DNA of 64,000 bases from Flavobacteriaceae bacterium LSUCC0859 (GCA_022239325.1 JAKOGP010000007.1:17228-81227), one strand, 5' to 3'; positions 8,888-18,453 are shown, counted from the stretch's first letter. Program-made: numbers and translations. Notes: generated by a model not told the origin, from the letters alone.

Positions 8888-9430
8888 GCAGGAATCTATC
8901 TGAACAAACAACGTCTTATCATTCCAATTGGAGGCCTGATTAGTTTCTATTAAGACCTCCCCTTTAGAAGATAGCAAATAACTTGCACCTAAGGAGATAT
9001 CTTTAAATGGTGTAGACTCTCCTACCACCCTATAGGTCACTGGGAATGAATATTGATTTAAACTCATAAATGCCTCCACCGGAGCGCGCTCTTCATTGGT
9101 CACCACATAAAAGTCTATACGGTCTTTATATTGGTCATAGAAAGCTTGTACCCCATCTAATGTAGCTTTAGAAGGTAGGTGCCAAGAGGCCCAAAAGTGA
9201 ACAAAGACAGGTTTCCCTTGAGACTGTGCCAAAGAAAAAAATTGCCAATCGGGGTCTTTCAATCGCCAGTCGTAACTTTCAATCTTATAACGCTCAGAGG
9301 CAGATAAAACCCTAGGGCTAGCCGCTAAAAACTTAGTGAGATAAAACTTAGCTGTTGTTCCTAAAGGGCTAAACATGAGAAGTGAAACCACTAAAAGGAC
9401 AGACATTATGACGTAAGACTTTCTTTTCAT
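8876..9430 (-). CDS. TlpA/thioredoxin-fold membrane-anchored protein lacking the CxxC motif
   Basis: A 184-residue protein with an N-terminal membrane anchor (residues about 6-22) and a periplasmic thioredoxin fold. The active-site region reads FWASWHLPSK (79-88), so the two redox cysteines of the usual W-C-x-x-C are His84 and Ser87. The cis-proline turn (SFPVT, Pro130) is kept, so the fold should be intact while disulfide exchange is not possible. The only cysteine is near the C-terminus (SCLKE). It probably acts as a binding or scaffolding protein, or is a decaying paralogue. It lies downstream of aconitase but is separated from it by a terminator. Confidence 0.8.
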   Translation of the reverse strand: MKRKSYVIMSVLLVVSLLMFSPLGTTAKFYLTKFLAASPRVLSASERYKIESYDWRLKDPDWQFFSLAQSQGKPVFVHFWASWHLPSKATLDGVQAFYDQYKDRIDFYVVTNEERAPVEAFMSLNQYSFPVTYRVVGESTPFKDISLGASYLLSSKGEVLIETNQASNWNDKTLFVQIDSCLKE

Positions 9431-9442
9431 AAGACCTATATC

Positions 9443-9475
9443 TATAAAAAAGCTCCCAAAATAAATCAGGAGCTT
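9443..9475 (-). terminator. Terminator downstream of aconitase
   Basis: On the minus strand a stem AAGCTCC/GGAGCTT (9450-9456 with 9469-9475) is followed by a run of six T. It lies 28 bases after the aconitase stop codon and before the thioredoxin-like gene, so it should end the aconitase transcript. Confidence 0.75.
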
Positions 9476-9502
9476 ATTAAATTTTATAAGGGTTTACAGA
9501 GC

Positions 9503-11770
9503 CTAAGCTGCATTTTCCTCCTTAATAACATTCAGTGCAGAACCTGCTCTAAACCATGCAATCTGAGACGCATTGTAGGTGTGATTTACCTTAATGGTGT
9601 CTTTGGTTCCATCTGCATGCGAAATTTCAATCGATAGGGGCTTTCCTGCTTGGAAATCTGCAATATCTACAAAGTTAAAACTGTCGTCTTCTTGTATGAG
9701 ATCGTAATCAGACTCATTGGCGAAGGTGAGGCCTAACATCCCTTGTTTCTTAAGATTAGTTTCGTGAATACGAGCAAATGATTTCACAAGAACGGCAGCT
9801 ACACCCAAGTGTCTGGGTTGCATAGCCGCATGCTCTCTAGAAGACCCCTCTCCATAGTTGTGATCTCCAACAACCATAGTCATAATCCCAGCAGCTTTAT
9901 AGGCCCTCTGAGCATCTGGAACACCCGTGTAAACACCATCTAATTGGTTTTTGACAAAATTGGTCTTGTCATTGAAAGCGTTTACCGCTCCAATTAGAGT
10001 ATTGTTGGCTATGTTGTCCAAATGACCTCTAAATCGCAACCAAGGTCCTGCCATAGAAATGTGATCCGTGGTACACTTCCCTTTGGCCTTAATTAATAAT
10101 TTAACATTAGAAAGGCTTTCATTGCTAATAGGAACAAATGGGTCTAATAGTTGTAAGCGTTCCGAGCTGGGACTTACTTTAACAACTACTCCAGAACCAT
10201 CTTCGTCTGGGGCAATAAATCCGGCGTCTTCTACTGCAAAACCATTCACTGGCAATTCTATTCCAAGAGGCATGTCTAATTTCACAGCCTCACCGTCTTC
10301 ATTAATCAGTGTGTCATTCATTGGATCAAAATCTAACCTTCCTGAGATGGCAATGGCAGCAACCATTTCAGGAGAACCAACAAATGCATGGGTGTTTGGG
10401 TTTCCGTCTGCTCGTTTAGAGAAGTTTCTGTTAAAAGAGTGTACAATGGTATTTTTCTCCTCTCCTTTTAAATCACTTCTGTCCCACTGGCCAATACATG
10501 GCCCACAGGCGTTAGTGAATATAGTGGCTCCCACTTCTTCAAAAATTTGAAGCAATCCGTCTCTCTCTGCTGTATACCTAATTTGCTCAGATCCTGGATT
10601 AATTCCAAAATCAGATTTAGGCTTAATCTTTTTATCTATAGCTTGCTTGGCAATAGAGGCTGCTCTAGTTAAGTCTTCATAAGAAGAGTTGGTACAAGAA
10701 CCAATAAGACCCCAATCTACTTTTAAAGGCCAGTCATTGGCTTTGGCTTTCTCACCGAGTTCTCCAACAGGAGTTGCTAAATCTGGGGTAAACGGCCCAT
10801 TTAAATGTGGTCTTAAACTATCTAAGTCAATCTCAATAATTTCATCAAAATACTGCTCAGGATTGGCATATACTTCTGGGTCTGCAGTAAGGTACTCCTT
10901 CACTTCATTTGCAGCGTCTGCTACCTCATCTCTATCTGTAGCTCGTAGGTAGCGCTCCATAGAGGCGTCATAACCAAAAGTAGAGGTTGTTGCACCAATT
11001 TCTGCACCCATATTACAAATAGTACCTTTACCTGTACAAGACAGGTTTAAAGCTCCATCTCCAAAATATTCAACAATAGCACCCGTACCTCCTTTAACTG
11101 TTAGTATACCAGCCACTTTTAAAATCACATCTTTGGCAGAAGTCCAACCTGAAATGTTTCCAGTTAATTTCACACCAATGAGTTTTGGGAATTTTAATTC
11201 CCATGCCATACCAGCCATCACGTCTACAGCGTCTGCGCCACCAACTCCAATGGCGAGCATACCAAGGCCCCCAGCATTTACAGTATGAGAGTCTGTTCCA
11301 ATCATCATCCCGCCAGGGAAAGCATAATTTTCTAAAACTACTTGGTGAATAATACCTGCACCCGGCTTCCAAAATCCAATGCCGTATTTGTTAGATACAG
11401 ATTCTAAGAAGTTAAATACTTCTTCGCTGGTGCTATTAGCTACTTTTAAATCTGCAACGGCACCACTTTTGGCCTGAATAAGGTGATCGCAATGTACGGT
11501 AGTTGGCACAGCTACTTTAGCTTTACCGGCTTGCATGAACTGCAGTAAAGCCATTTGAGCAGTAGCGTCTTGACAAGCAATTCTATCTGGTGCAAAATCT
11601 ACATAGTCCTTACCTCTTTCAAAGGCTTTAGTAGGGGTTCCTTCCCATAGGTGACTGTATAAAATTTTCTCAGAAAGCGTCAAAGGTCTTCCCACAATTT
11701 CACGCGCTTTGTCTACGCTTGTTGCCATTTGGGAATATACTCCCTTAATCATATCTATGTCAAATGCCAT
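9503..11770 (-). CDS. acn: Aconitate hydratase
   Basis: A 755-residue mitochondrial-type aconitase, which interconverts citrate and isocitrate in the cytosolic TCA cycle. The three 4Fe-4S ligand cysteines are in [11 protein letters not shown] (about residue 357) and NACGPCIG (about 420 and 423). The swivel domain carries [17 protein letters not shown], the substrate-binding Ser/Arg loop. Full length and no internal disruption. It appears monocistronic: terminator at 9443, and 146 bases upstream to the next gene. The start Met (AFDIDMIKG) is the usual one in Bacteroidota. Confidence 0.95.
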   Translation of the reverse strand: MAFDIDMIKGVYSQMATSVDKAREIVGRPLTLSEKILYSHLWEGTPTKAFERGKDYVDFAPDRIACQDATAQMALLQFMQAGKAKVAVPTTVHCDHLIQAKSGAVADLKVANSTSEEVFNFLESVSNKYGIGFWKPGAGIIHQVVLENYAFPGGMMIGTDSHTVNAGGLGMLAIGVGGADAVDVMAGMAWELKFPKLIGVKLTGNISGWTSAKDVILKVAGILTVKGGTGAIVEYFGDGALNLSCTGKGTICNMGAEIGATTSTFGYDASMERYLRATDRDEVADAANEVKEYLTADPEVYANPEQYFDEIIEIDLDSLRPHLNGPFTPDLATPVGELGEKAKANDWPLKVDWGLIGSCTNSSYEDLTRAASIAKQAIDKKIKPKSDFGINPGSEQIRYTAERDGLLQIFEEVGATIFTNACGPCIGQWDRSDLKGEEKNTIVHSFNRNFSKRADGNPNTHAFVGSPEMVAAIAISGRLDFDPMNDTLINEDGEAVKLDMPLGIELPVNGFAVEDAGFIAPDEDGSGVVVKVSPSSERLQLLDPFVPISNESLSNVKLLIKAKGKCTTDHISMAGPWLRFRGHLDNIANNTLIGAVNAFNDKTNFVKNQLDGVYTGVPDAQRAYKAAGIMTMVVGDHNYGEGSSREHAAMQPRHLGVAAVLVKSFARIHETNLKKQGMLGLTFANESDYDLIQEDDSFNFVDIADFQAGKPLSIEISHADGTKDTIKVNHTYNASQIAWFRAGSALNVIKEENAA

Positions 11771-11916
11771 GATGTTTAGGTATTTAAGTTAATGCTGGTA
11801 AAAATAATAAAAAGTATGGAGTTCCGCTGCATGAAATCGCCCGCGAAAACGTTTTATTGCTCAATTCGTAAGAAGTGAAATAGATTTTACTAAAATCACA
11901 AAAAAGCAAGAAAAAA

Positions 11917-13392
11917 CTACTCTTTTATCCAATTGTTAGCAAAGGAACAATCTCTGTTAGATTTGCTCACACTAATGTAAGTGTCGTCTATGCGCTTGGC
12001 GCGCCATTCATTAATAGCTTTAAGTTGCTTTTCAGAGGTTGCCAGTTCTTGAATTTTCATATAGTCTCTTGCGAAATCTGCCGTATGTTCTTCAAACCTA
12101 TTGGTAATTCGCAAGATTTTATAAGAAGTAGCTCCTCCCCTAGGGTCTGGCTCTGCAATCGGATTTGAAATTTCATTATCTTTCAAATTAATAATTTGAT
12201 TGTACAGGGTAGGATCCATTTTAGTAAGCTCAAATCTGGAGTCGTAATTGGTAGGGTTTCTGAGTACTCCTCCGTCAAATTTGGTCTCTTTCTCATCGGA
12301 AAAATTACGGGCTGCTTCTGCAAAAGTCATGAGGCCATCTTCAATTTTCTGCTTAATTTCTTTAAGTTCGTTAATAGCCTCATCTATAGCAGACTGAGGT
12401 ACCTCTGGCACCATTAAAATGTGTCTCAGATCTAATTCTTGTCCCCTTATTTTTTCTACCAAAATAATGTGAAAACCAAAGGTAGTCTCAAAAGGTTCAG
12501 ACACCTCCCCTTCTTGCAAAGAAAAAGCAACGTCCTTAAACTCCTTAACAAAAGGGGTTTCTCTAGTCATAGCATAAAACCCACCTTTAGATTTGGAACC
12601 AGGATCTTGAGAATACAAAATGGCCTTCACAGAAAAACTGGCATTGTTATCTTCTACATCTCCCTTAATTTCATTAAGCCTATCGATCACCTTTTGTTTT
12701 TCAGACTCCGGTGCCTGGGGTGTTTTAACAATTTGAGAGATTTCCAATTCAGCACCAAAAACAGGAAGCTCGTCTTTGGGAATATCATTAAAAAACTGTC
12801 TCACCTCCTCTGGTGTAATTTCTATATCAGAGACTATGCTGGTCTGCATGCGCTCAGATAGTAATCTGAGTTTATTAATCTTTTGAAGCTCTTGCCTAAA
12901 GCTCTCCTCGTCTTCTTTTTTGTATACTTTGAGTACCCTCTCTAAAGAACCCGCTTGAGCCACTAATTGCTGTAGCTGCCTTTCTCCAATAGCAGCCACT
13001 TCGTCATCTGAGACCAGCAAACTATCTTGAACCGCCTGGTGGGCATACAATCTGTCTTCCATGAGCTTCCCCAATAGCTGACATCTATTCATGTCTTTTT
13101 CCGCTACACCTTGGCTTCTTAAGTCTATTAAGGTTTTCTCAATGTCTGATTCCAAAATCACATAATCGCCCACCACAGCTGCAATACCATCTAACTTTAT
13201 TTTCTTAAATGCCTCTTTGGCGCTGCCTTGTTCCAAGGCCGCCGATGCCTGTGGGGGTTCTACTTGACTGTCTTGAATATCTAATTTTTCTTGAGCTAGC
13301 CCAATAAAAGGAGCCATGAAAAAGAGGATAGTGAGTAGGATTTTGAATGGATTAATTAAATAATTCAAGGTTTTTGTTTTTAATAGCTTCAT
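11917..13392 (-). CDS. Periplasmic peptidyl-prolyl isomerase, SurA/parvulin family
   Basis: A 491-residue SurA-like chaperone. A signal peptide occupies about residues 1-34 (ending GLAQ). The SurA N-terminal helical domain spans about 50-190 (DGIAAVVGDYVILESDIE), followed by two parvulin domains, at about 207-305 (AELEISQIVKTP to FGFHIILVEK) and 322-430 (LDLRHILMVP to DPRGGATSYKILRI). It should assist outer-membrane protein folding. Its 5-prime end overlaps the preceding lipoprotein gene by 41 bases; the chosen start gives a complete signal peptide with Lys-rich n-region, and no later Met does. The two genes are very likely translated together. Confidence 0.88.
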   Translation of the reverse strand: MKLLKTKTLNYLINPFKILLTILFFMAPFIGLAQEKLDIQDSQVEPPQASAALEQGSAKEAFKKIKLDGIAAVVGDYVILESDIEKTLIDLRSQGVAEKDMNRCQLLGKLMEDRLYAHQAVQDSLLVSDDEVAAIGERQLQQLVAQAGSLERVLKVYKKEDEESFRQELQKINKLRLLSERMQTSIVSDIEITPEEVRQFFNDIPKDELPVFGAELEISQIVKTPQAPESEKQKVIDRLNEIKGDVEDNNASFSVKAILYSQDPGSKSKGGFYAMTRETPFVKEFKDVAFSLQEGEVSEPFETTFGFHIILVEKIRGQELDLRHILMVPEVPQSAIDEAINELKEIKQKIEDGLMTFAEAARNFSDEKETKFDGGVLRNPTNYDSRFELTKMDPTLYNQIINLKDNEISNPIAEPDPRGGATSYKILRITNRFEEHTADFARDYMKIQELATSEKQLKAINEWRAKRIDDTYISVSKSNRDCSFANNWIKE

Positions 13393-14215
13393 TAATAATA
13401 TCTCTTTCTAATTGCTTTACAAACTCTTGCTTTTTTCTAATTTCAAGCACTTGTTCCAAAGTAGGTCTAATATAGGACAAGGGTGCGGTGTCATTTACTT
13501 GTAGCATGTCTACCACCTGGCCCAAATATACCTCTAATGAGTCCTGCAATTCAAAAAATTGTGATTTTTTTAAATATATTTCTGCATTTTCGGAGCCAAA
13601 AGGGGGGATTTCCTGAATAATCCTTCCAAGCGGCACCCATAGAGAGTCGTTGAGATTCATGGCATGGAACTGAATACTAATAGAGTCTAAATACAGAATA
13701 TCTTCCTCCCTAAAGGACTTCAATTTGGCGCTAATCCCTTTCAGGTCTTTGAAACCTAAGGGTAATTTAACAAATCTAAGACGCAGCAAACGCTCCTTAA
13801 GCCTAAAGTTCTGTTTTTCTTGTAGATAAAATTCTTTGAGTTCTTCCTCTGAAAAACTAGGATCTGTTCTCGCATGGACCAGTGCCTCTTTGTAAGCTTG
13901 AGTATATAAATCTGCTTTGTAGTTTGCCACCAATCTATCGAAGGCTTCTATTTTTTCTTGGGGTAAATTTAAAAGCGCTTTCTGAATGAGCAATTGCTTT
14001 GCTGCCCATTGATTAATAAAATCATTTACCAATGCCGTAGAGTCTTCAGGGGTGTTATTTTCAAACAGATAAGATGGAATGTCTGAACGGTACAGGTACT
14101 GATCCCCTATTTTAGCGAGTGCACTGTTTACCTCTGGGGACCTTAAGTAGGTATCACAGCTACTCATAGCCAAGAGTGACATGCAGCAAATAAGAAGAAT
14201 TACAGGTTTTAACAT
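13352..14215 (-). CDS. SurA N-terminal-like lipoprotein
   Basis: A 287-residue lipoprotein (lipobox LAMSSC, Cys20). After the anchor, ALAKIGDQYLYRSDIPSYL and the following helices resemble the N-terminal chaperone domain of SurA/PpiD, but no parvulin motif is seen, so it probably binds nascent outer-membrane proteins without isomerase activity. It is the first gene of a two-gene unit with the parvulin protein and overlaps it by 41 bases. A candidate -7 box (TATTTTTG on the minus strand, 14220-14227) lies only five bases before the ATG, which would give a nearly leaderless mRNA; AT-rich sequence makes this match weak. Confidence 0.75.
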   Translation of the reverse strand: MLKPVILLICCMSLLAMSSCDTYLRSPEVNSALAKIGDQYLYRSDIPSYLFENNTPEDSTALVNDFINQWAAKQLLIQKALLNLPQEKIEAFDRLVANYKADLYTQAYKEALVHARTDPSFSEEELKEFYLQEKQNFRLKERLLRLRFVKLPLGFKDLKGISAKLKSFREEDILYLDSISIQFHAMNLNDSLWVPLGRIIQEIPPFGSENAEIYLKKSQFFELQDSLEVYLGQVVDMLQVNDTAPLSYIRPTLEQVLEIRKKQEFVKQLERDIINEAIKNKNLELFN

Positions 14216-14298
14216 CTCACAAAAATAAAAAATAAGAGACTTAACTAAGATATTTAGCTCCTAAAAATTGGTTAATTTTATACCAAACCAAAGCGTCA

Positions 14299-14532
14299 AT
14301 GTCGGAGAAAATAAAACTCATTTGGGACTTTAGAGGTCCAGCTGCCACACAAACTGCACTACATCATGAAATTCATTTAAAGGAGTTTTGTAACAAAGAA
14401 AAATACAAGCATATAGAAGTGGGAACAAAAAAGATTTCAGACCACTACAGCACCGCTTTTCTAATCGTTCCCAAAGCGCTTATGATAGAGTTTAGAGACA
14501 CCCTTAGACCACACAGAGGAGAAACCGCTTAA
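14299..14532 (+). CDS. Small conserved flavobacterial protein of unknown function
   Basis: A 77-residue soluble protein without signal peptide or membrane segment. It begins KIKLIWDFRGPAA and ends RDTLRPHRGE; a small protein with this start and end is recalled from other flavobacterial genomes, but no function is known to me. It contains several His (HHEIH, residues 22-26) and one Cys. Its stop is one base before the start of the serine hydrolase gene, so the two are probably co-translated. A role in cell-envelope metabolism could be guessed only from that neighbour. Confidence 0.7.
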   Translation: MSEKIKLIWDFRGPAATQTALHHEIHLKEFCNKEKYKHIEVGTKKISDHYSTAFLIVPKALMIEFRDTLRPHRGETA

Positions 14533-14533
14533 T

Positions 14534-15685
14534 ATGAAAATATCACACCTATACGCCTTAACCATAGCCTTTCTTTTAATGAGTTGTGCTACACAGCCCA
14601 AAGCATATGAGAATGCATTAGATTTTGCACTAGCCAGCAAAAACAAAAAGATACGCTCGGTCTTAAAGCATGTAAAAGATCATGAGGTTCAAATTCTATA
14701 TACCAGTGTTAAAAAAGGGGATCATGGACAATTAGTCTTTAGTTCCTATGAATTTCAAGTAGACTCCAATCATTATTTTTACCCAGCCAGTAGTGTAAAA
14801 CTAATAGCAGCTGCGCTCTCCTTAGAAAAATTAGAGCAGGAAGGTCTCAGTCATGAAACCGTGTATAGGCTCGCTGATGAGCTACAACAGCAGACATTTT
14901 CAAGGGATATTCAAGATATTTTTGCCATTAGCAGCAATGACACTTACAACAGACTTTTTGACTACCTAGGCACAGACTACATTCGCCAGGAGCTTAGTAA
15001 AAAAGGGATTAGACCCCTAAGAATATCTCATAGGCTTTCTACAGCAGATGCTGCCAATCCCAAAACCAGGGATCTAAAAATAAAAACCTTAGCTGGTGTA
15101 TGGAGGGAACAAAATGGATTTAGGAACCAAGAACCTATCCCTTTGGTTCTCTCAGCCATAAAAAAAGGGCAAGGTTTTTTAGAAGACGGCATTCTAGTAG
15201 CAAAGCCTTTTAATTTTTCATTAAAGAATCACTTTCCCATAGCAAGCCAGCAAGCCCTGCTTAAGAGAATTATATTTCCTGAGACATACCAAACAGAAAA
15301 GCAATTTAAACTAGGACAAGAAAAAAGAAACTTTTTGCTCCGTGCCATGGGTGCCACACCAAAAGAATTGGGATATAACAGCCCTGAATACTACGACAGT
15401 TACGGGAAATTTTTCATGTACGGAGATCAAAAAAAACCCATACCATCTCACATTAAAATATACAACAAAGTAGGTTATGCCTATGGTACGCTCACAGATA
15501 ACGCCTACATTGTAGACGAAAAAAATGAGATTTCATTCTTACTCACAGCTACCATACTCGTAAATAAAAACCAAATATTTAATGACAACAACTACGAGTA
15601 TGAAACTATTGGAATTCCTTTCTTAGCCCAATTAGGTAGAGAAATATACAGATACGAAAAATATCAAAAGCGTAAAAAAGGATAG
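14534..15685 (+). CDS. Serine hydrolase lipoprotein, class A beta-lactamase/transpeptidase-like
   Basis: A 383-residue lipoprotein (LLMSC, Cys18) with the penicillin-recognising fold. The nucleophile motif S-x-x-K is ASSVK (Ser86, Lys89), the second motif S-x-N is SSN (133-135), and KVGYAYG near residue 330 takes the place of the KTG triad. Such proteins act on peptidoglycan, or are beta-lactamase relatives of unknown substrate. The replaced KTG Thr and a long insertion between motifs 2 and 3 argue against a simple beta-lactamase. It follows the 77-residue protein gene by one base and converges on rimO with a four-base gap. Confidence 0.75.
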   Translation: MKISHLYALTIAFLLMSCATQPKAYENALDFALASKNKKIRSVLKHVKDHEVQILYTSVKKGDHGQLVFSSYEFQVDSNHYFYPASSVKLIAAALSLEKLEQEGLSHETVYRLADELQQQTFSRDIQDIFAISSNDTYNRLFDYLGTDYIRQELSKKGIRPLRISHRLSTADAANPKTRDLKIKTLAGVWREQNGFRNQEPIPLVLSAIKKGQGFLEDGILVAKPFNFSLKNHFPIASQQALLKRIIFPETYQTEKQFKLGQEKRNFLLRAMGATPKELGYNSPEYYDSYGKFFMYGDQKKPIPSHIKIYNKVGYAYGTLTDNAYIVDEKNEISFLLTATILVNKNQIFNDNNYEYETIGIPFLAQLGREIYRYEKYQKRKKG

Positions 15686-15689
15686 ATAA

Positions 15690-17012
15690 TTATGCGTTTA
15701 AAGCCGCTACACCTAGGGGTGTACCATATAAGTCAAAATCTCCAGCTTCTGTAATACTTACTTTTACAAACTCTCCAACCTTAAGATAGTATTGGCTAGC
15801 GTCTATGAGCACTTCATTGTCTACGTCTGGAGAGTCAGACTCTGTTCTCCCCACAAAGAAATTACCTTCTTTTCTATCTATCATACACAGGAGTACCTGT
15901 CCTACCTTCTCTTGGTTGAGTTCCCAAGAAATCTGAGATTGTATATCCATAATTTCAGCCGCCCTGGCCTCTTTTACAGGTTGGGGTACGTCGTCCTCTA
16001 ACTGATAGGCGTGGGTGTCTTCCTCATGACTGTATGTAAAACAGCCCAGACGATCAAATCTTTGGGTTTGCACCCAGTCTCTTAGGGTTTCAAAATCTTC
16101 TTGTGTCTCTCCAGGATACCCTACAATCAGAGTAGTTCTTATGGCCATATCCGGCACCCTTTTTCTAAACTCGGTAAGCAGCGCATTGGTCTTAGCCATG
16201 GTGGTTCCACGCCTCATGCTCTTTAGCACTGGGTCAGAAATATGTTGTAATGGAATATCTATATAGTTACATATCTTAGGCTCTCTTTTCATGAGGTCTA
16301 AAACTTCTAAGGGAAATCCGGTTGGAAAAGCGTAATGAAGTCTAATCCATTCTATTCCCTCTACCTCAACTAAAGCTTCTAATAAGCTTGCTAGTGCCCG
16401 CTTTTTATATAAATCCAAACCGTAATAGGTTAGATCTTGAGCTATGAGAATTAATTCTTTTACTCCTTTAGCAGCCAAGGCCTCTGCCTGAACCACAAGC
16501 TGCTCTATGGGAGTGCTTTTATGGGTGCCTCTCATAAGAGGGATGGCACAAAATGAGCAAGGTCTGTCACAGCCTTCGGCTATTTTTAGGTAGGCATAAT
16601 TCTTTGGCGTAGTAGTAAGCCGCTCTCCAATGAGTTCATGTTTGTAGTCTGCCTCTAAAGCTTTAAGTAAATTGGGTAGTTCAGTAGTCCCAAAATAAGC
16701 GTCTACATTTGGAATTTCTTTTTGTAAATCTGGTTTATAACGCTCACTGAGACATCCAGTCACAAAAACCTTATCTACGGTTCCTTCCTCTTTTTGCGCT
16801 ACATAAGAAAGAATAGTATTTACACTTTCTTCTTTGGCATTGGCAATAAAACCACAAGTATTAATCACCACAATATTTCCAGGCTCTTCATGAGCTACTT
16901 CTTTATTGTTGGCTTTTAACTGCCCCATGAGCACCTCAGAGTCGTAAATGTTTTTGGAACATCCCAGAGTGACTACATTAATTTTATTGGTTTTCGTAGT
17001 TTTTGTACGCAT
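15690..17012 (-). CDS. rimO: Ribosomal protein S12 methylthiotransferase
   Basis: A 440-residue radical-SAM methylthiotransferase that adds a methylthio group to an aspartate of ribosomal protein S12. N-terminal MTTase-domain cysteines are Cys18, Cys53 and Cys87; the radical SAM cluster C-x3-C-x2-C is CDRPCSFC (148-155). A TRAM-like domain fills the C-terminus (about 375-440). RimO is distinguished from MiaB by the IRLHYAFPTGFP region and the RTTLIVGYPGET block. It is downstream of ftsY by 36 bases on the same strand, and both follow the ribosomal-protein genes. Confidence 0.93.
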   Translation of the reverse strand: MRTKTTKTNKINVVTLGCSKNIYDSEVLMGQLKANNKEVAHEEPGNIVVINTCGFIANAKEESVNTILSYVAQKEEGTVDKVFVTGCLSERYKPDLQKEIPNVDAYFGTTELPNLLKALEADYKHELIGERLTTTPKNYAYLKIAEGCDRPCSFCAIPLMRGTHKSTPIEQLVVQAEALAAKGVKELILIAQDLTYYGLDLYKKRALASLLEALVEVEGIEWIRLHYAFPTGFPLEVLDLMKREPKICNYIDIPLQHISDPVLKSMRRGTTMAKTNALLTEFRKRVPDMAIRTTLIVGYPGETQEDFETLRDWVQTQRFDRLGCFTYSHEEDTHAYQLEDDVPQPVKEARAAEIMDIQSQISWELNQEKVGQVLLCMIDRKEGNFFVGRTESDSPDVDNEVLIDASQYYLKVGEFVKVSITEAGDFDLYGTPLGVAALNA

Positions 17013-17048
17013 ATAAAAGCACTAATTATAATCCCAGTTTAAAGGGGG

Positions 17049-18008
17049 CTAATTCCGGTTAAAGAAAGAGTCTACAAATTCATATTTATTAAACACTTGA
17101 AGGTCATTTACGCCTTCACCCACACCAATGTATTTCACAGGAATTTGGAACTGATCTGAAATCCCTATGACAACCCCACCTTTAGCAGTGCCATCCAATT
17201 TAGTGATTGCCAGAGCATTAACCTCCGTGGCTTTCGTAAACTCTTGGGCCTGATTAAAAGCATTTTGCCCAGTAGAGCCATCTAATACTAATAGCACCTC
17301 ATGTGGGGCACCTGGTACTACCTTATCCATCACTCGCTTTACTTTAGCCAGTTCGTTCATTAGGTTAATCTTGTTGTGCAGACGGCCTGCGGTGTCAATA
17401 ATGATCACATCGGCGCCCTGCGCCAAACCAGCCGTAAGCGCGTCAAAGGCCACAGAGGCAGGATCGCTTCCCATCTGCTGCTTTATAATGGGTACCCCCA
17501 CCCGTTCTGCCCAAACCACCAGCTGATCTATGGCCGCTGCTCTAAAAGTGTCTGCGGCGCCTAAAACAACTTTAAGTCCTTTAGATTTAAACTGGTGTGA
17601 TAATTTTCCTATGGTGGTGGTTTTTCCTGCTCCATTCACACCTACCACCATGATTACATGCGGCTGTGCCCCTTTGGGTACAGAAAATTCAGTAGAGGTT
17701 CCATGGTCTGTTTCAGACAACAAGCCTGCAATTTCTTCTTTTAGAATCTGGTTGAGCTCCTCCAGTCCTACATATTTATCTGCCTTTACCCGAGCCTCTA
17801 TTCTGTCTATAATTTTCAAGGTGGTATTTACGCCCACATCTGAGCTCACCAACACTTCTTCTAGATGATCTAAGGTGTCTGCGTCTACGGTTGTTTTCCC
17901 CACAACCACCTTCTCTAACTTATAGAGAAAGGAAGACTTTGTCTTTTCTAAGCCTTTGTCTAAAGTCTCTTTCTTGTCCGAAGAAAATATTTTTTTAAAA
18001 AAACTCAT
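17049..18008 (-). CDS. ftsY: Signal recognition particle receptor FtsY
   Basis: A 319-residue SRP GTPase that docks SRP-ribosome complexes at the inner membrane. The short N-terminus lacks the long acidic A domain of enterobacterial FtsY; the N domain spans about 20-100 and the G domain about 110-319, with P-loop GVNGAGKTTT, the DTFRAAAIDQL insertion element, DTAGR and TKLDGTAKGG. It comes after rpmB, rpmG and DUF4295 on the same strand. A terminator-like hairpin (18037-18069) precedes it, so it may be only partly co-transcribed with the ribosomal protein genes. Confidence 0.95.
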   Translation of the reverse strand: MSFFKKIFSSDKKETLDKGLEKTKSSFLYKLEKVVVGKTTVDADTLDHLEEVLVSSDVGVNTTLKIIDRIEARVKADKYVGLEELNQILKEEIAGLLSETDHGTSTEFSVPKGAQPHVIMVVGVNGAGKTTTIGKLSHQFKSKGLKVVLGAADTFRAAAIDQLVVWAERVGVPIIKQQMGSDPASVAFDALTAGLAQGADVIIIDTAGRLHNKINLMNELAKVKRVMDKVVPGAPHEVLLVLDGSTGQNAFNQAQEFTKATEVNALAITKLDGTAKGGVVIGISDQFQIPVKYIGVGEGVNDLQVFNKYEFVDSFFNRN

Positions 18009-18036
18009 GAATCGTATTTGTGTGGGTAAAGATATA

Positions 18037-18069
18037 AAACAAAAAAGCTACTCTCTAACAGAAAGTAGC
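18037..18069 (-). terminator. Hairpin with T-run between DUF4295 gene and ftsY
   Basis: On the minus strand a 10-position stem with one mismatch (18047-18056 with 18060-18069, three-base loop) is followed by six T. It lies 25 bases after the DUF4295 stop and would end, or partly attenuate, the rpmB-rpmG-DUF4295 transcript before ftsY. Confidence 0.6.
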
Positions 18070-18093
18070 CTTAAATGAACCCTGTAAAGGGGC

Positions 18094-18246
18094 TTATTTT
18101 TTAGAGATCCACTGGTCTACTAATTCCGGAGCCATTACCTGCTCAACGAAAGTGTAGGCACCGCTCTTTTCAGAACGAACCATCTTAATGGCTTTAGTTA
18201 ATCTTTTTGAACTTGTCTGTAAGGATGCTACTGTCTTCTTTGCCAT
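18094..18246 (-). CDS. DUF4295 small ribosome-associated-context protein
   Basis: A 50-residue basic protein that starts MAKKTVASLQTSSKRLTKAI and ends DQWISKK. This is the DUF4295 family, found in Bacteroidota right after rpmB and rpmG. It starts six bases after the rpmG stop. Basic composition and constant position beside two 50S protein genes suggest binding to the ribosome or rRNA, but its function is unknown. Confidence 0.85.
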   Translation of the reverse strand: MAKKTVASLQTSSKRLTKAIKMVRSEKSGAYTFVEQVMAPELVDQWISKK

Positions 18247-18252
18247 GGCGTA

Positions 18253-18435
18253 TTATTTTATTTCTTTGTGAACAGTCATGCGCTTAAGAATTGGATTAAA
18301 TTTCTTAATCTCCATTCTATCTGGCGTATTCTTTTTGTTTTTCGTTGTAATGTATCTAGAAGTCCCAGCAACACCAGATTCCTTGTGTTCTGTACATTCT
18401 AAAATAACTTGAATTCTATTGCCTTTCTTAGCCAT
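18253..18435 (-). CDS. rpmG: 50S ribosomal protein L33
   Basis: A 60-residue L33: [18 protein letters not shown] start, [23 protein letters not shown] core. Only one Cys is present, so it is the zinc-free form rather than the four-Cys form. It lies between rpmB (18 bases away) and DUF4295 (6 bases) in a compact operon. Confidence 0.95.
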   Translation of the reverse strand: MAKKGNRIQVILECTEHKESGVAGTSRYITTKNKKNTPDRMEIKKFNPILKRMTVHKEIK

Positions 18436-18453
18436 CTTATTATTCTTTTAGGA

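Noticed and set aside
10068..10550. 160-residue plus-strand ORF opposite aconitase
   Set aside because: Shadow of a highly conserved gene; no signal or domain of its own.
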